Below are positions 41,907 to 50,644 of a stretch of DNA of 64,000 bases, in pieces. The first letter of the stretch is position 1; each line of letters begins with the position of its first letter. Made by a program: the position numbers and the translations under genes. The notes below the pieces were generated by a model. The model had not been told where the DNA came from, did no database searches, and saw nothing but the letters and a program-made list of their open reading frames with translations. The DNA comes from Lachnospiraceae bacterium (lineage in GTDB: Bacteria > Bacillota > Clostridia > Lachnospirales > Lachnospiraceae): assembly GCA_017525525.1 (NCBI GenBank), contig JAFXSQ010000001.1, positions 1 through 64,000 of the forward strand, given 5' to 3'.

Positions 41907-42977
41907 ATGCAATCATTAAAAAAACTCAAAAATTCAATATGCTTTTCCCTGGTGTTTGCCCTTCTTCTCTTCGCGGCAGGGTGCAGTGAGCAAAAAACCG
42001 AGACAACCGAAGCGGTTGTTACAGATTACATAACAGTTGGGTTTTCCCAGCTTGGCGCCGAGTCAGACTGGAGGGTTGCCAACACCGAGTCCATCAGAAG
42101 CGCGCTGTCGAAGGACAACGGTTTCGACTTGTTGTTTGACGACGCCCAGCAGAAGCAGGACAAGCAGATAATCGCTATCAGGAAGTTCATTCAGCAGGAG
42201 GTAGACTTTATAGTTCTCGCTCCCGTTATGGAGACCGGATGGGATTCGGTGCTTGAAGAGGCAAAGAAAGCCGGTATTCCGGTCATCGTTGTCGACAGAA
42301 AGGTTGATGTTTCGGACGACGGTATATTTACGGCATGGGTAGGATCGGACTTCTATAAGGAAAGCGAAATAGCCTGCGAGTGGCTGAACGCCTACACCAA
42401 AGCTAAGGGCGTGGACGCGACTGAGCTGAAAATAGTCGACATCCAGGGAACCCTGGGGGCTACGGCGCAGATTGGGCGAACCGAAGGTTTGAAAAAGGGC
42501 GCCAAAAAATACGGGTGGGATATAGTTGCCTTCGAGCCCGCGGACTACACGCAGGCAAAGGGCAAGGAGGTTATGGAAATACTTCTTAAGACTCACCCTG
42601 AGATCAATGTAGCTTATTGTGAAAACGACAACGAGGCCATAGGTGTTATAGAAGCTATAGAGGCGGCCGGCAGAAAGGCCGGAACGAATATAAAAAACGG
42701 AGATGTGCTTGTCATATCCTTCGATGCCGCAAGGTCGGGATTGAATATGGTATTGGAGGGGAAGATTGCTCTCGATGTGGAGTGCAACCCCATTCAGGGC
42801 GCCTCGGTCCGCGGTATAATCAAGGCTATCAAAGAAGGCAGAGACTATGAGAAGTATACTTACGTTACCGAGATGGCATTCTCAGCGGAGGGTACTGTAC
42901 AGAGCATAAAGCTCGGGGATGAAGATTATCGCATTACCATGCTTACGCAGAAGCTGCTCGAGATGAGAGATTACTGA
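41907..42977 (+). CDS. Sugar-binding lipoprotein, probable sensory partner
   Basis: A 356-aa periplasmic-binding-protein family 4 protein (YtfQ-like) with a lipoprotein signal ending LFAAGC (Cys26). The two-lobed fold is evident in ITVGFSQLGAESDWRVANTES, FIVLAPVMETGWDSVL, VDRKVDV, and CENDNEAIGVIEAIEAAG. It is 41 bases downstream of the histidine kinase and has no permease beside it, so it may deliver ligand to that kinase; a second paralogue at 43885 heads the transporter genes. Roles are inferred from position. Confidence 0.85.
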   Translation: MQSLKKLKNSICFSLVFALLLFAAGCSEQKTETTEAVVTDYITVGFSQLGAESDWRVANTESIRSALSKDNGFDLLFDDAQQKQDKQIIAIRKFIQQEVDFIVLAPVMETGWDSVLEEAKKAGIPVIVVDRKVDVSDDGIFTAWVGSDFYKESEIACEWLNAYTKAKGVDATELKIVDIQGTLGATAQIGRTEGLKKGAKKYGWDIVAFEPADYTQAKGKEVMEILLKTHPEINVAYCENDNEAIGVIEAIEAAGRKAGTNIKNGDVLVISFDAARSGLNMVLEGKIALDVECNPIQGASVRGIIKAIKEGRDYEKYTYVTEMAFSAEGTVQSIKLGDEDYRITMLTQKLLEMRDY

Positions 42978-42981
42978 GCCG

Positions 42982-43010
42982 TTGTGCCACATAAATTAAA
43001 GTGATATAAT
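42982..43010 (+). promoter_or_regulatory. Promoter of the Uma2-family gene
   Basis: TTGTGC (42982-42987) and TATAAT (43005-43010) with a 17-base spacer; the -10 is of the extended TGATATAAT type. Confidence 0.65.
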
Positions 43011-43042
43011 GGCTATATACCTGGATGCGAGGAGGTGTTAAA

Positions 43043-43600
43043 ATGGATGCTGAACGTATGAATAATGGTTTATATACAATAGATGATATCTACGCCTTGC
43101 CGGAGGGGGAGAAAGCGGAGCTTATAAAGGGAAAGCTTTATATGATGGCAAGCCCTTCGAGAATGCATCAGGACATTAGTCAGTTTATGAGTCTTGAACT
43201 CGGAATGTATATACGAAACAAAGGCGGTGGATGTAAGGTGTATTCCGATTCGACAGCACTGTATCTTTTTGCGGATGACTCAACCTACCTTGAGCCGGAT
43301 GTAATGGTTGTATGTGATAAAGATAAGCTTACTGATAAAGGTGTGAGCGGAGCTCCGGATTTTATTATAGAGATTGCCTCGCCTTCGAGCATACAGATGG
43401 ATTATGTACGTAAGGCTGCGCTATATCTTGAGGCCGGTGTAAAGCTTTATTGGATAATTAATCCCGATTCGAAGGTAAGTGAAGTGCTTGTTCATAATTT
43501 TGAGGCAAAGACCATGAACAGATACAGCATAAATGATAGTATTCCGGTTGAAATATATGACGATTTGGTGATTGATTTATCGAACATGGATTTGAGCTGA
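43043..43600 (+). CDS. Uma2 family (DUF820) putative endonuclease
   Basis: A 185-aa protein of the Uma2/DUF820 family, a PD-(D/E)xK nuclease-fold group of unknown substrate. The acidic core is visible: YLEPDVMVVCDKDKL (Asp), APDFIIEIASPSS (Glu) and the following YVRKAALYLEAGVKLYWIIN. Start taken at ATG 43043 with GAGGAGGTG upstream rather than the ATG at 43025. It has its own promoter and a strong terminator and lies, apparently unrelated, between the two sugar-binding protein genes. Confidence 0.85.
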   Translation: MDAERMNNGLYTIDDIYALPEGEKAELIKGKLYMMASPSRMHQDISQFMSLELGMYIRNKGGGCKVYSDSTALYLFADDSTYLEPDVMVVCDKDKLTDKGVSGAPDFIIEIASPSSIQMDYVRKAALYLEAGVKLYWIINPDSKVSEVLVHNFEAKTMNRYSINDSIPVEIYDDLVIDLSNMDLS

Positions 43601-43621
43601 AATAAAATATTCAATCTTCGT

Positions 43622-43655
43622 AAAAAAACACAACAATTTGGTTGTGTTTTTTTTT
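43622..43655. terminator. Bidirectional terminator after the Uma2 gene
   Basis: A 13-bp stem (43622-43634 with 43641-43653), loop AATTTG, flanked by A- and T-tracts. Confidence 0.9.
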
Positions 43656-43761
43656 ATCACATAAAATATCACACTTTTTTCAAAAGAATATCCGTTTATC
43701 GAAAAGTAGGAATTTGCTATACTCTCCCCATCAGTTGCAGAATACTTATAGTTTTATGCAC

Positions 43762-43843
43762 ACGACCGCGTAAGGTAAACAGTCACTTCGTGACACGTGG
43801 TCGGCGCAACGAGCAGGGTTCGACTCCGTCTTCCCTACTCGAT
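43762..43843. repeat. Family B structured element, copy 1
   Basis: Outer stem CGACC (43763-43767) with GGTCG (43799-43803); inner GTCAC-TTC-GTGAC (43782-43794); then GGCGCAA and a 9-position hairpin (43810-43818 with 43833-43841, one C/A mismatch) whose loop is TTCGACTCCGTCTT. It lies in the leader region of the binding protein gene at 43885. Confidence 0.85.
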
Positions 43844-43884
43844 TCAAAAAAGAAGGATTTTTAAATCAGGGAGGTAAGAAAACT

Positions 43885-44928
43885 ATGAAGAAATACGGTA
43901 AGAAGATCGTAACACTTGCACTTTCGGCTGCAATGGCTCTCGGAATGACAGCCTGCGGCGGATCATCAGACAAGAAAGAGACAACTGCAGCTCCTAGCGG
44001 CGGCGGTGAGACAACAACAGCGGCTCCTGCAGCTTCATCAGGCGAGGCAATCAAGGTCGGCATTATCAACAACGACCCCAACGAGTCCGGTTATCGTACA
44101 GCTAACGATAAGGACCTCCAGGCTATGTTCGGTCCCGGAAATGCAAACGGCTATGAGGGATCATTTGCTTACAGCTTAAAGAATGATGAGCAGATTGCAG
44201 CAGCTCAGAAGTTCATCCAGGACGGCGTTGATTATCTTCTCCTTTCAGCAGCTGATACAGCAGGCTGGGACGGCGTGTTAAAGGATGCTCAGACAGCAGG
44301 CGTTAAGGTAATACTTTTCGACCGTACTATAGATGCTGATCCTTCACTCTATGAGGCTTCAATCGTATCCGATATGGATAAGGAAGGCCAGAAGGCAGCT
44401 GATTGGCTTGAGAGCCAGAAGTTAAGTGAGTACAACATCATCCATATTCAGGGTGTTATGGGTTCTGCAGCTCAGAAGGGACGTTCGGGAGCGCTTGTTG
44501 ACAAGGCAAATGCTAACGGATGGACAATCGTTGAGGAGCAGACAGCAGAGTGGAACGCAGAGAAGGCACAGCAGATCGTTCAGTCAGCAATCGACGCAGG
44601 CAAGAAGTTCAATGTAATCTATGCAGAGAACGACGATATGGCTAAGGGTGCTGTTGCAGCGCTTGATAAGGCTAACATCAGCCACGGCGTTGGCAAGGAC
44701 GTAGTAGTTATGGGCTTCGACTGCAACAAGTGGGCGCTTGAAGAGCTCCTTGCTCAGAACTGGAACTATGACGGACAGTGCAACCCGTTCCAGGCTAAGT
44801 ACATCGACGAAGTTATTAAGAAGCTTGAGGCTGGTGAGACACTTTCAGAGAAGACAATCATCATGGATGAGAAGGGCTTCGATGCTACAACTATCACACA
44901 GCAGGATGTAGATGATTACGGTATCTAA
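43885..44928 (+). CDS. Sugar ABC transporter substrate-binding lipoprotein (YtfQ-like)
   Basis: A 347-aa lipoprotein: signal ALSAAMALGMTAC (Cys24), a Thr/Ala/Gly-rich linker to about residue 53, then the periplasmic-binding fold (IKVGIINNDPNESGYRTAND, VDYLLLSAADTAGWDGVL, LFDRTIDAD, NVIYAENDDMAKGAVAAL, GFDCNKWALEELL). Likely captures a pentose or galactofuranose-type sugar for the ABC genes that follow. A strong terminator separates it from those genes, consistent with excess production of the binding protein. SD GGGAGG. Confidence 0.9.
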   Translation: MKKYGKKIVTLALSAAMALGMTACGGSSDKKETTAAPSGGGETTTAAPAASSGEAIKVGIINNDPNESGYRTANDKDLQAMFGPGNANGYEGSFAYSLKNDEQIAAAQKFIQDGVDYLLLSAADTAGWDGVLKDAQTAGVKVILFDRTIDADPSLYEASIVSDMDKEGQKAADWLESQKLSEYNIIHIQGVMGSAAQKGRSGALVDKANANGWTIVEEQTAEWNAEKAQQIVQSAIDAGKKFNVIYAENDDMAKGAVAALDKANISHGVGKDVVVMGFDCNKWALEELLAQNWNYDGQCNPFQAKYIDEVIKKLEAGETLSEKTIIMDEKGFDATTITQQDVDDYGI

Positions 44929-44968
44929 TTAAACAGATTATTAGATAACCCGGGCATCAGGTTATTAA

Positions 44969-45007
44969 ATGGGCGCGGCATAAAAGATTATGTTGCGCCC
45001 ATTTTTT
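44969..45007 (+). terminator. Intra-operon terminator between binding protein and ABC genes
   Basis: A 15-bp stem with a wobble (44969-44983 with 44988-45002), loop AAGA, six-T tail. Partial read-through would lower expression of the membrane components relative to the binding protein. Confidence 0.85.
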
Positions 45008-45041
45008 AGGAAAATGTATAGCTAAAAAATGAGGTGAAGCA

Positions 45042-46580
45042 GTGAAAGAGAAAGCAGTATTGGAATTACATGGAATAGTAAAGAGCTTTCCCGGTGTGCG
45101 TGCACTGCAGTCGGTTGATTTTACTCTTCGTGAGGGCGAGATCCACGCTCTTATGGGCGAGAACGGAGCCGGAAAATCTACACTTATCAAGGTTATTACG
45201 GGTGTGTATGAGAAGGACGGCGGAGAGATATTGCTTAAGGGCATTGACGGTCCCGCAAGTATCCATTCACCGCAGGATGCACAAAACAGCGGAATAAGCA
45301 CGGTGTATCAGGAGATTACACTCTGTCCGAATTTGAGCGTGGCTGAGAACATGTTCATCGGAAGAACCAAAGGTCTTGCGACAAACTGGAGAAAGATGAA
45401 CCAGGATGCTGACAAGATACTTAAATCCCTTGATATACCCGCGAAGGCAACACAGCAGCTCGGAACCTGCTCCTTGGCGGTTCAGCAGATGGTTGCGATT
45501 GCGAGAGCGGTTGATATGGAATGTAAGGTTCTTATCCTGGATGAGCCGACATCCTCACTTGACGACAGCGAGGTTAAGAAGCTCTTCGGACTTATGAGAG
45601 ATCTTAAGGCGAAGGGCGTAGGCATAATCTTCGTAACGCATTTCCTGGATCAGGTATACGAGGTCTGCGACAGGATAACCGTACTTCGAGACGGCAAACT
45701 CGTAGGAGAGTACGAGATCAAGGATCTTCCGAGAGTTCAGCTCGTATCGAAGATGCTCGGCAAGGAGCTTGACGACCTTTCCGACATCAAGGGTGAGCCC
45801 AAGGAAGAAGAGGAAAATGCAAATGAGGTTCCTGTTCTCGAGGCACATCAGCTGCAGAGTAATGCCGGCATAAAGCCTTTCGACTTCTATATCAAGAAGG
45901 GTGAGGTTAACGGATTTACAGGTCTTCTCGGTTCCGGACGTAGTGAGTGTGTGCGTGCCATATTTGGTGCCGATCATGTTATCGGCGGAAGCGTGAAGAA
46001 GAACGGCAAGGATGTTAAGATCCGTAAGCCGCTTGATGCTATGAAGAACGGAATCGCCTATCTTCCTGAGGACAGAAAGATAGACGGTATAGTCGGAGAT
46101 CTCTCCGTAAGAGAGAATATCATTCTTGCGGCACAGGTGTTAAGAGGTTTCTTCAGGCCTTTCTCGAAGGCCAAGACCTACGAGATCGCTGATGAGTACA
46201 TAAAGCTTTTGAACATAAAGACGGCTTCGGCAGATACACCGATCAAGTCGCTTTCGGGTGGTAACCAGCAGAAGGTTATACTTGCGAGATGGCTGCTGAT
46301 GCATCCGGAGTATCTCATATTGGATGAACCTACAAGAGGTATCGATGTCGGTACCAAGGTCGAGATACAGAAGCTTGTGTTAAAGCTTGCGGGCGAGGGA
46401 ATGAGCGTTACATTTATCTCTTCGGAGACGGACGAGATGCTCAGAACCTGTTCGAGACTTGTGGTCATGAGAGACCGCAAGGTGGTAGGAGAGCTTAAGG
46501 GCGATGAGCTTTCGCAGAGCAACATCATGAAGACCATCGCCGGACATGAGGAAGAGAAAGGAGGAGAGAGTGTTGAGTAA
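45042..46580 (+). CDS. Sugar ABC transporter ATP-binding protein (YtfR/MglA-like)
   Basis: A 512-aa tandem ATPase of the CUT2 sugar importer class. First domain: Walker A GENGAGKSTLIKVITG, Walker B VLILDEPTSSLDD. Second domain: degenerate Walker A GLLGSGRSECVRAIFG, signature LSGGNQQKVILARWL, and LILDEPTRGIDVG. Translation starts at GTG with GAGGTG upstream. It is followed, overlapping by 11 bases, by the first permease gene. With two permease genes the set matches the YtfRT-YjfF layout known for galactofuranose; L-arabinose is equally consistent with the operon context. Confidence 0.93.
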   Translation: MKEKAVLELHGIVKSFPGVRALQSVDFTLREGEIHALMGENGAGKSTLIKVITGVYEKDGGEILLKGIDGPASIHSPQDAQNSGISTVYQEITLCPNLSVAENMFIGRTKGLATNWRKMNQDADKILKSLDIPAKATQQLGTCSLAVQQMVAIARAVDMECKVLILDEPTSSLDDSEVKKLFGLMRDLKAKGVGIIFVTHFLDQVYEVCDRITVLRDGKLVGEYEIKDLPRVQLVSKMLGKELDDLSDIKGEPKEEEENANEVPVLEAHQLQSNAGIKPFDFYIKKGEVNGFTGLLGSGRSECVRAIFGADHVIGGSVKKNGKDVKIRKPLDAMKNGIAYLPEDRKIDGIVGDLSVRENIILAAQVLRGFFRPFSKAKTYEIADEYIKLLNIKTASADTPIKSLSGGNQQKVILARWLLMHPEYLILDEPTRGIDVGTKVEIQKLVLKLAGEGMSVTFISSETDEMLRTCSRLVVMRDRKVVGELKGDELSQSNIMKTIAGHEEEKGGESVE

Positions 46581-47631
46581 AAAGAAATTCAATTTCGACA
46601 AGCAGCTGCTCATACCGATTGCGGCCTTGGTAGCACTTGTACTCTTCAATCTTATCGTGGATCCTTCCTTCTTCAAGGTAACATTGGGAACCAACAGTTC
46701 AGGAAATCCGGTGTTGAACGGATACCTGATAACCATACTTGACTACGGCTCGGAGCTTGCGATACTTGCTATCGGTATGACACTTGTAACCGCCGCTTCG
46801 GGCGGACAGGATATATCCGTGGGAGCTGCCATAGCCATATCGGGAAGCGTGATCCTTAAGGTTCTCTGCGGGTCAAATACTCGTCCCGAGACTCTTCAGG
46901 CGCCGATCATAGTAGCTTTCCTGGTTGCCTGCGTGGTATCGATGCTCTTCGGCGCATTTAACGGTGTGCTTGTGGCATACTTCAAGATACAGCCCATGGT
47001 TGCAACCCTTATCCTGTTTACCGCAGGCCGTTCGATAGGCGCATGGATCAACAACAACGAGCTGCCGGTTATAAGCGACGAGTCATTTACCTATTTCGGC
47101 GGATACATACCGGGAATACCGATTCCGACTCCGTTCCTTATCGCTGCTGTATGTGTGATCGTGATCATGCTCGTATTGAAGTTCACGACACTCGGGCTTT
47201 ACACGCAGTCGGTAGGTATCAACGGAAGCTCCTCGAGACTTAACGGTATCAATCCCGAATTCGTGAAGTTCTTAACATTTGTTATACTTGGCTTATGTGT
47301 GGCCGTAACGGGACTTATCAAGGTCAGCAGACTTTCGACGATCAACTACTCGGTTATCGCGAAGGATATAGAGATGGACGCGATCCTTGCGGTTGCCTTG
47401 GGAGGTAACTCACTTGGAGGCGGCAAGTTCAACATGATGGCATCCGTGCTCGGCGCCTATGTAATACAGTTCCTGACCACAACCCTCTACAAGATGGAGG
47501 TCAGCGCTTCGGCTCTTCCGGCGTACAAGGCGATAGTCGTTATCCTGCTTGTAGTCTTAAGTACACCTGTTGTCAGAAAGAAGCTTGACAAGTTAAAGAG
47601 AAAGCTTTTTGCGAAGAAGGAGGTGGCTTAA
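46570..47631 (+). CDS. Sugar ABC transporter permease (YtfT-like)
   Basis: A 353-aa integral membrane permease of the ribose/galactose importer family with about 8-10 hydrophobic segments. Typical family blocks include LAIGMTLVTAASGGQDISVGAAIA and ILAVALGGNSLGGGKF. The start is placed at GTG 46570, following AAAGGAGGAG; the frame extends back to an ATG at 46546, and a TTG at 46573 is also possible. It overlaps the ATPase gene, so translation is coupled. Confidence 0.9.
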   Translation: MLSKKKFNFDKQLLIPIAALVALVLFNLIVDPSFFKVTLGTNSSGNPVLNGYLITILDYGSELAILAIGMTLVTAASGGQDISVGAAIAISGSVILKVLCGSNTRPETLQAPIIVAFLVACVVSMLFGAFNGVLVAYFKIQPMVATLILFTAGRSIGAWINNNELPVISDESFTYFGGYIPGIPIPTPFLIAAVCVIVIMLVLKFTTLGLYTQSVGINGSSSRLNGINPEFVKFLTFVILGLCVAVTGLIKVSRLSTINYSVIAKDIEMDAILAVALGGNSLGGGKFNMMASVLGAYVIQFLTTTLYKMEVSASALPAYKAIVVILLVVLSTPVVRKKLDKLKRKLFAKKEVA

Positions 47632-47632
47632 G

Positions 47633-48712
47633 ATGGGAGACAATAATAAAAAAGGCGGTTTTTCCGGTTGGTTTGCGAGAACCAGCGACACTAACCTTCT
47701 TCTTACGATAACAATAGTCGTCTTCTTCGTAATGTATATCGGCGCGATGGTGTTCCAGGGCGGTGGCTTCCTTAAGCCGCAGACCTTCCTGCACATTTTG
47801 AACAACAACGGCGCACTCATAATCACGGCGTGCGGCATGAGCTTAGTCATGATATGCGGCGGTATCGATATTTCGGTCGGCGGTGTGGTTGCTCTTGTCA
47901 GCATGAGCTGCGCTGTATATCTCGACAGGGATGTCTTAAATCCCGAGAAGTATGCCGAGAAGCCGGGCAAGATATTTGTAGCCCTTCTCATAGCACTCGG
48001 CATAGGCCTTGCCTTCGGAGTTGTCCAGGGCTTCCTGGTTGCTTACCTTGAGATTCAGCCGTTCATAGTAACGCTGGCGGGCATGTTCTTCGCCCGAGGC
48101 ATGACGACCATAGTTCACACGGATCCTTTCAATGTGTCGAACGAAGCTTTTGTTAAGCTGAAGGACACAAGAGTTATAGTTCCGGGCCTCGGCTCCGTGA
48201 ACAGGAAGGGAATCTACATAGACGCATATGTTGAGATTGGAGTTTTGGTAGCTTTGCTCGTAGTAATCGTGCTCTTCGCTCTGCTTCGTTGGGTTAAGCT
48301 CGGCCGTGGCTTCTATGCTGTCGGCGGAAATCCCCAGAGCGCTTTGATGCTCGGTGTAAATGTAAAGCGCACAAAGTTCCTCTCACACCTTATATGCGGA
48401 CTGCTTGCGGGACTTGCCGGCTTCGTGTATTTCATGCATGTAGGCTCCGGCTCTCCGTCACACGCAAGCGGCATGGAGATGAATGCGATAGCTTCCTCCA
48501 TCATAGGCGGTACAATGCTTACCGGTGGCGTAGGTAATATAATCGGCACCCTCTTCGGTGTTCTCTCGCTTGCGACTATACAGAACATAGTTGCATCTGC
48601 CGGTCTCGGCGAGGCTTGGTGGACGGGAATTACCATAGCAGGCATGCTGTGCATCTTCCTTGTGATACAGAGTGTGATTATAGCGAAGAAGAAAAAGCTT
48701 TTAACAAAATAA
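47633..48712 (+). CDS. Sugar ABC transporter permease (YjfF-like)
   Basis: A 359-aa second permease of the same family, with the blocks CGMSLVMICGGIDISVGGVVAL and IASSIIGGTMLTGGVGN typical of YjfF/RbsC proteins. About 9 membrane segments. One base separates it from the first permease, whose last codons contain its SD (AGGAGGTGG); ATG at 47633 is chosen over an upstream ATG at 47609. The two permeases probably form a heterodimer with the tandem ATPase. Confidence 0.9.
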   Translation: MGDNNKKGGFSGWFARTSDTNLLLTITIVVFFVMYIGAMVFQGGGFLKPQTFLHILNNNGALIITACGMSLVMICGGIDISVGGVVALVSMSCAVYLDRDVLNPEKYAEKPGKIFVALLIALGIGLAFGVVQGFLVAYLEIQPFIVTLAGMFFARGMTTIVHTDPFNVSNEAFVKLKDTRVIVPGLGSVNRKGIYIDAYVEIGVLVALLVVIVLFALLRWVKLGRGFYAVGGNPQSALMLGVNVKRTKFLSHLICGLLAGLAGFVYFMHVGSGSPSHASGMEMNAIASSIIGGTMLTGGVGNIIGTLFGVLSLATIQNIVASAGLGEAWWTGITIAGMLCIFLVIQSVIIAKKKKLLTK

Positions 48713-48744
48713 CTTTACACAAAAAAACCTTAATATATACAACC

Positions 48745-48778
48745 AAACCCCTGCGGATGCTTCTGCGGGGGTTTTCGT
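48745..48778 (+). terminator. Terminator of the sugar ABC operon
   Basis: AAACCCC-T-GC (48745-48754) pairs with GC-G-GGGGTTT (48765-48774), tail TTTTCGTT. Short T-tract, moderate strength. Confidence 0.65.
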
Positions 48779-48782
48779 TATG

Positions 48783-48858
48783 CACAGAGCCACCCATTGG
48801 AAGATGTCACCTTCGGTGACGGGTGGCTCGCGCGCGAGTAGGGTCGCAGTAATGTAGA
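48783..48858. repeat. Family B structured element, truncated copy
   Basis: A perfect 9-bp outer stem (48787-48795 with 48821-48829) encloses GTCACC-TTC-GGTGAC (48806-48820); then GCGCGCGAGTAGGGTCGCAG, matching the start of the second domain but lacking its closing arm. Confidence 0.75.
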
Positions 48859-48897
48859 TTTATGGCGGATTTTTCACTTTATTATAGCGTGATATTG

Positions 48898-48906
48898 TGA
48901 TATAAT
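48898..48906 (+). promoter_or_regulatory. Extended -10 promoter of the Lrp-type regulator
   Basis: TGATATAAT (TATAAT at 48901-48906), about 85 bases before the start codon; no good -35. Confidence 0.5.
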
Positions 48907-48989
48907 TATCAAATTAGTGCAGTTTTTTGGCGCAGTATTTAAGACTTGTAATAATAAACAGAATCATAAAACAAGGGAGGACATATTCT

Positions 48990-49475
48990 ATGCGTACGAA
49001 GATATTGTCGCTTTTGGAAAACGACAGCAGACTTACGACTAAGGACATAGCCGCCATGCTGGGTGTCAGCGAGGCTGAAGTAGCAGCGGACATTAAGGCT
49101 ATGGAGGAGGGCAAGATAATCTGCGGTTACCACACCATGGTGGATTGGGACAAGGTATCCGAAGAGAAGGTTACCGCCCTTATTGAGGTCAAGGTTACGC
49201 CACAGCGCGGACAGGGCTTTGACAAGATAGCCGAGAGGATATACAACTTTGACGAGGTAAGCTCGGTGTACCTTATGGCAGGCACTTACGACCTTGCGGT
49301 ATTCATCAACGGCAAGAGCTTAAAGGAGGTTTCAAGCTTTGTGTACGACAAGCTTGCGACCATGGAGACCGTGATCAGCACCCAGACGAATTTCGTTCTT
49401 AGAAAGTATAAGGATCACGGACTTATATTCGACAGGGCAAAGAGTGAAGATGAAAGGTTGGCGATAGTACCGTGA
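48990..49475 (+). CDS. Lrp/AsnC family transcriptional regulator
   Basis: A 161-aa regulator with an N-terminal helix-turn-helix (MRTKILSLLENDSRLTTKDIAAMLGVSEAEV, residues about 1-31) and a C-terminal RAM ligand-binding domain (about 65-140; ALIEVKVTPQRGQGFDKIAERI...VYLMAGTYDLAVFINGKSL). Such proteins respond to amino acids. Its stop overlaps the start of the aminotransferase gene by four bases, so the regulator and enzyme are translated together and probably work in one pathway. SD GGGAGG before ATG 48990. Confidence 0.92.
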   Translation: MRTKILSLLENDSRLTTKDIAAMLGVSEAEVAADIKAMEEGKIICGYHTMVDWDKVSEEKVTALIEVKVTPQRGQGFDKIAERIYNFDEVSSVYLMAGTYDLAVFINGKSLKEVSSFVYDKLATMETVISTQTNFVLRKYKDHGLIFDRAKSEDERLAIVP

Positions 49476-50638
49476 GAGATCCGTTATCAAAGGTTATTAA
49501 AGAGATAAAGCCCTCGGGCATAAGAAAGTTTTTTGATATAGTGAGCGAGATGCCGCATGCTATCTCCCTCGGTGTCGGCGAGCCTGATTTCGATACGCCG
49601 TGGCATATCCGTGAGGAGGGCATTTACTCGCTTGAGAAGGGCAAAACCTTCTACACCTCCAACTCGGGTCTTATGGAGCTGAGGAAGGAGATAAGCAAGT
49701 GGTACAAGAGAAAGCATGATGTGGACTACGATGCGAAGACAGAGATACTCATGACCGTCGGTGGCAGCGAGGGTATAGATGTGGCTCTTCGCGCCATGCT
49801 CGATCCGGGCGATGAGGTTATAATCCCGCAGCCCTGTTATGTGTCCTATCTTCCGTGCGTTGAGCTTGCGGGGGGCGTGCCCGTTACCATAGAGCTTAAG
49901 AATGAAAATGAATTCAGGCTTACACCGGAGGAGCTGCTTGCGGCCATTACGGACAAGACCAAGGTTCTGATTATAGCCTTCCCGAGCAATCCTACCGGAG
50001 CCATAATGACAAAGAAGGATTTGGAGCCTATCGCCGAGATATGCAAGGAGAAGGATATCTTCGTTATCTCGGATGAAATATACTCCGAGCTGACCTACAT
50101 AGAGGAAGGACATACCTCCATCGCCTCAATCCCGGGCATGAAGGAGAGAACCATAGTGATAAATGGCTTCTCAAAGGCCTATGCCATGACCGGCTGGAGA
50201 CTCGGTTACGCGATGGCACCGCGGGTAATCGCGGAGCAGATGACGAAGATACACCAGTTTGCAATCATGTGCGCGCCGACCACGAGCCAGTATGCGGCAA
50301 TCGCAGCGGTCAGAGACGGCGACAAGGATATAGAGGTAATGCGCGAGTCCTATGACCAGAGAAGACATTTTCTTATGAATACATTTGCGGAGATGGGCTT
50401 GCCGTGCTTTGAGCCCAGAGGCGCCTTCTATATGTTCCCGTGTATCAAGGAATTCGGTATCACCTCAGATGAGTTCGCAACAAGACTTCTTAAAGAGAAG
50501 GAGCTTGCGGTCGTGCCCGGCACAGCCTTCGGTGACTGTGGCGAAGGATTCTTAAGAATATCCTATGCGTACTCGCTTGAGCAGCTGAAAGAGGCTATGG
50601 GCAGACTGTCGGAGTTCATCGAGACACTTAGAAAATGA
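49472..50638 (+). CDS. Class I/II PLP-dependent aminotransferase
   Basis: A 388-aa fold-type I aminotransferase. Motifs: SLGVGEPDFDTPWHIREEG, the cofactor region FPSNPTGAIMTKKDLEPI, SDEIYSELTY and the Schiff-base Lys in INGFSKAYAMTGWRLGYAM. It resembles the aspartate/aromatic aminotransferase group often paired with an Lrp regulator in Clostridia; the amino acid is unknown. GTG start at 49472 overlapping the regulator stop (GTGA). Confidence 0.93.
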   Translation: MRDPLSKVIKEIKPSGIRKFFDIVSEMPHAISLGVGEPDFDTPWHIREEGIYSLEKGKTFYTSNSGLMELRKEISKWYKRKHDVDYDAKTEILMTVGGSEGIDVALRAMLDPGDEVIIPQPCYVSYLPCVELAGGVPVTIELKNENEFRLTPEELLAAITDKTKVLIIAFPSNPTGAIMTKKDLEPIAEICKEKDIFVISDEIYSELTYIEEGHTSIASIPGMKERTIVINGFSKAYAMTGWRLGYAMAPRVIAEQMTKIHQFAIMCAPTTSQYAAIAAVRDGDKDIEVMRESYDQRRHFLMNTFAEMGLPCFEPRGAFYMFPCIKEFGITSDEFATRLLKEKELAVVPGTAFGDCGEGFLRISYAYSLEQLKEAMGRLSEFIETLRK

Positions 50639-50644
50639 TCTTAA

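Noticed and set aside
43810..43841. tRNA T-arm-like sequence GGTTCGACTCC
   Set aside because: No cloverleaf can be formed around it, and the homologous family B copy at 54984 lacks the T-arm-like bases; resemblance is accidental.
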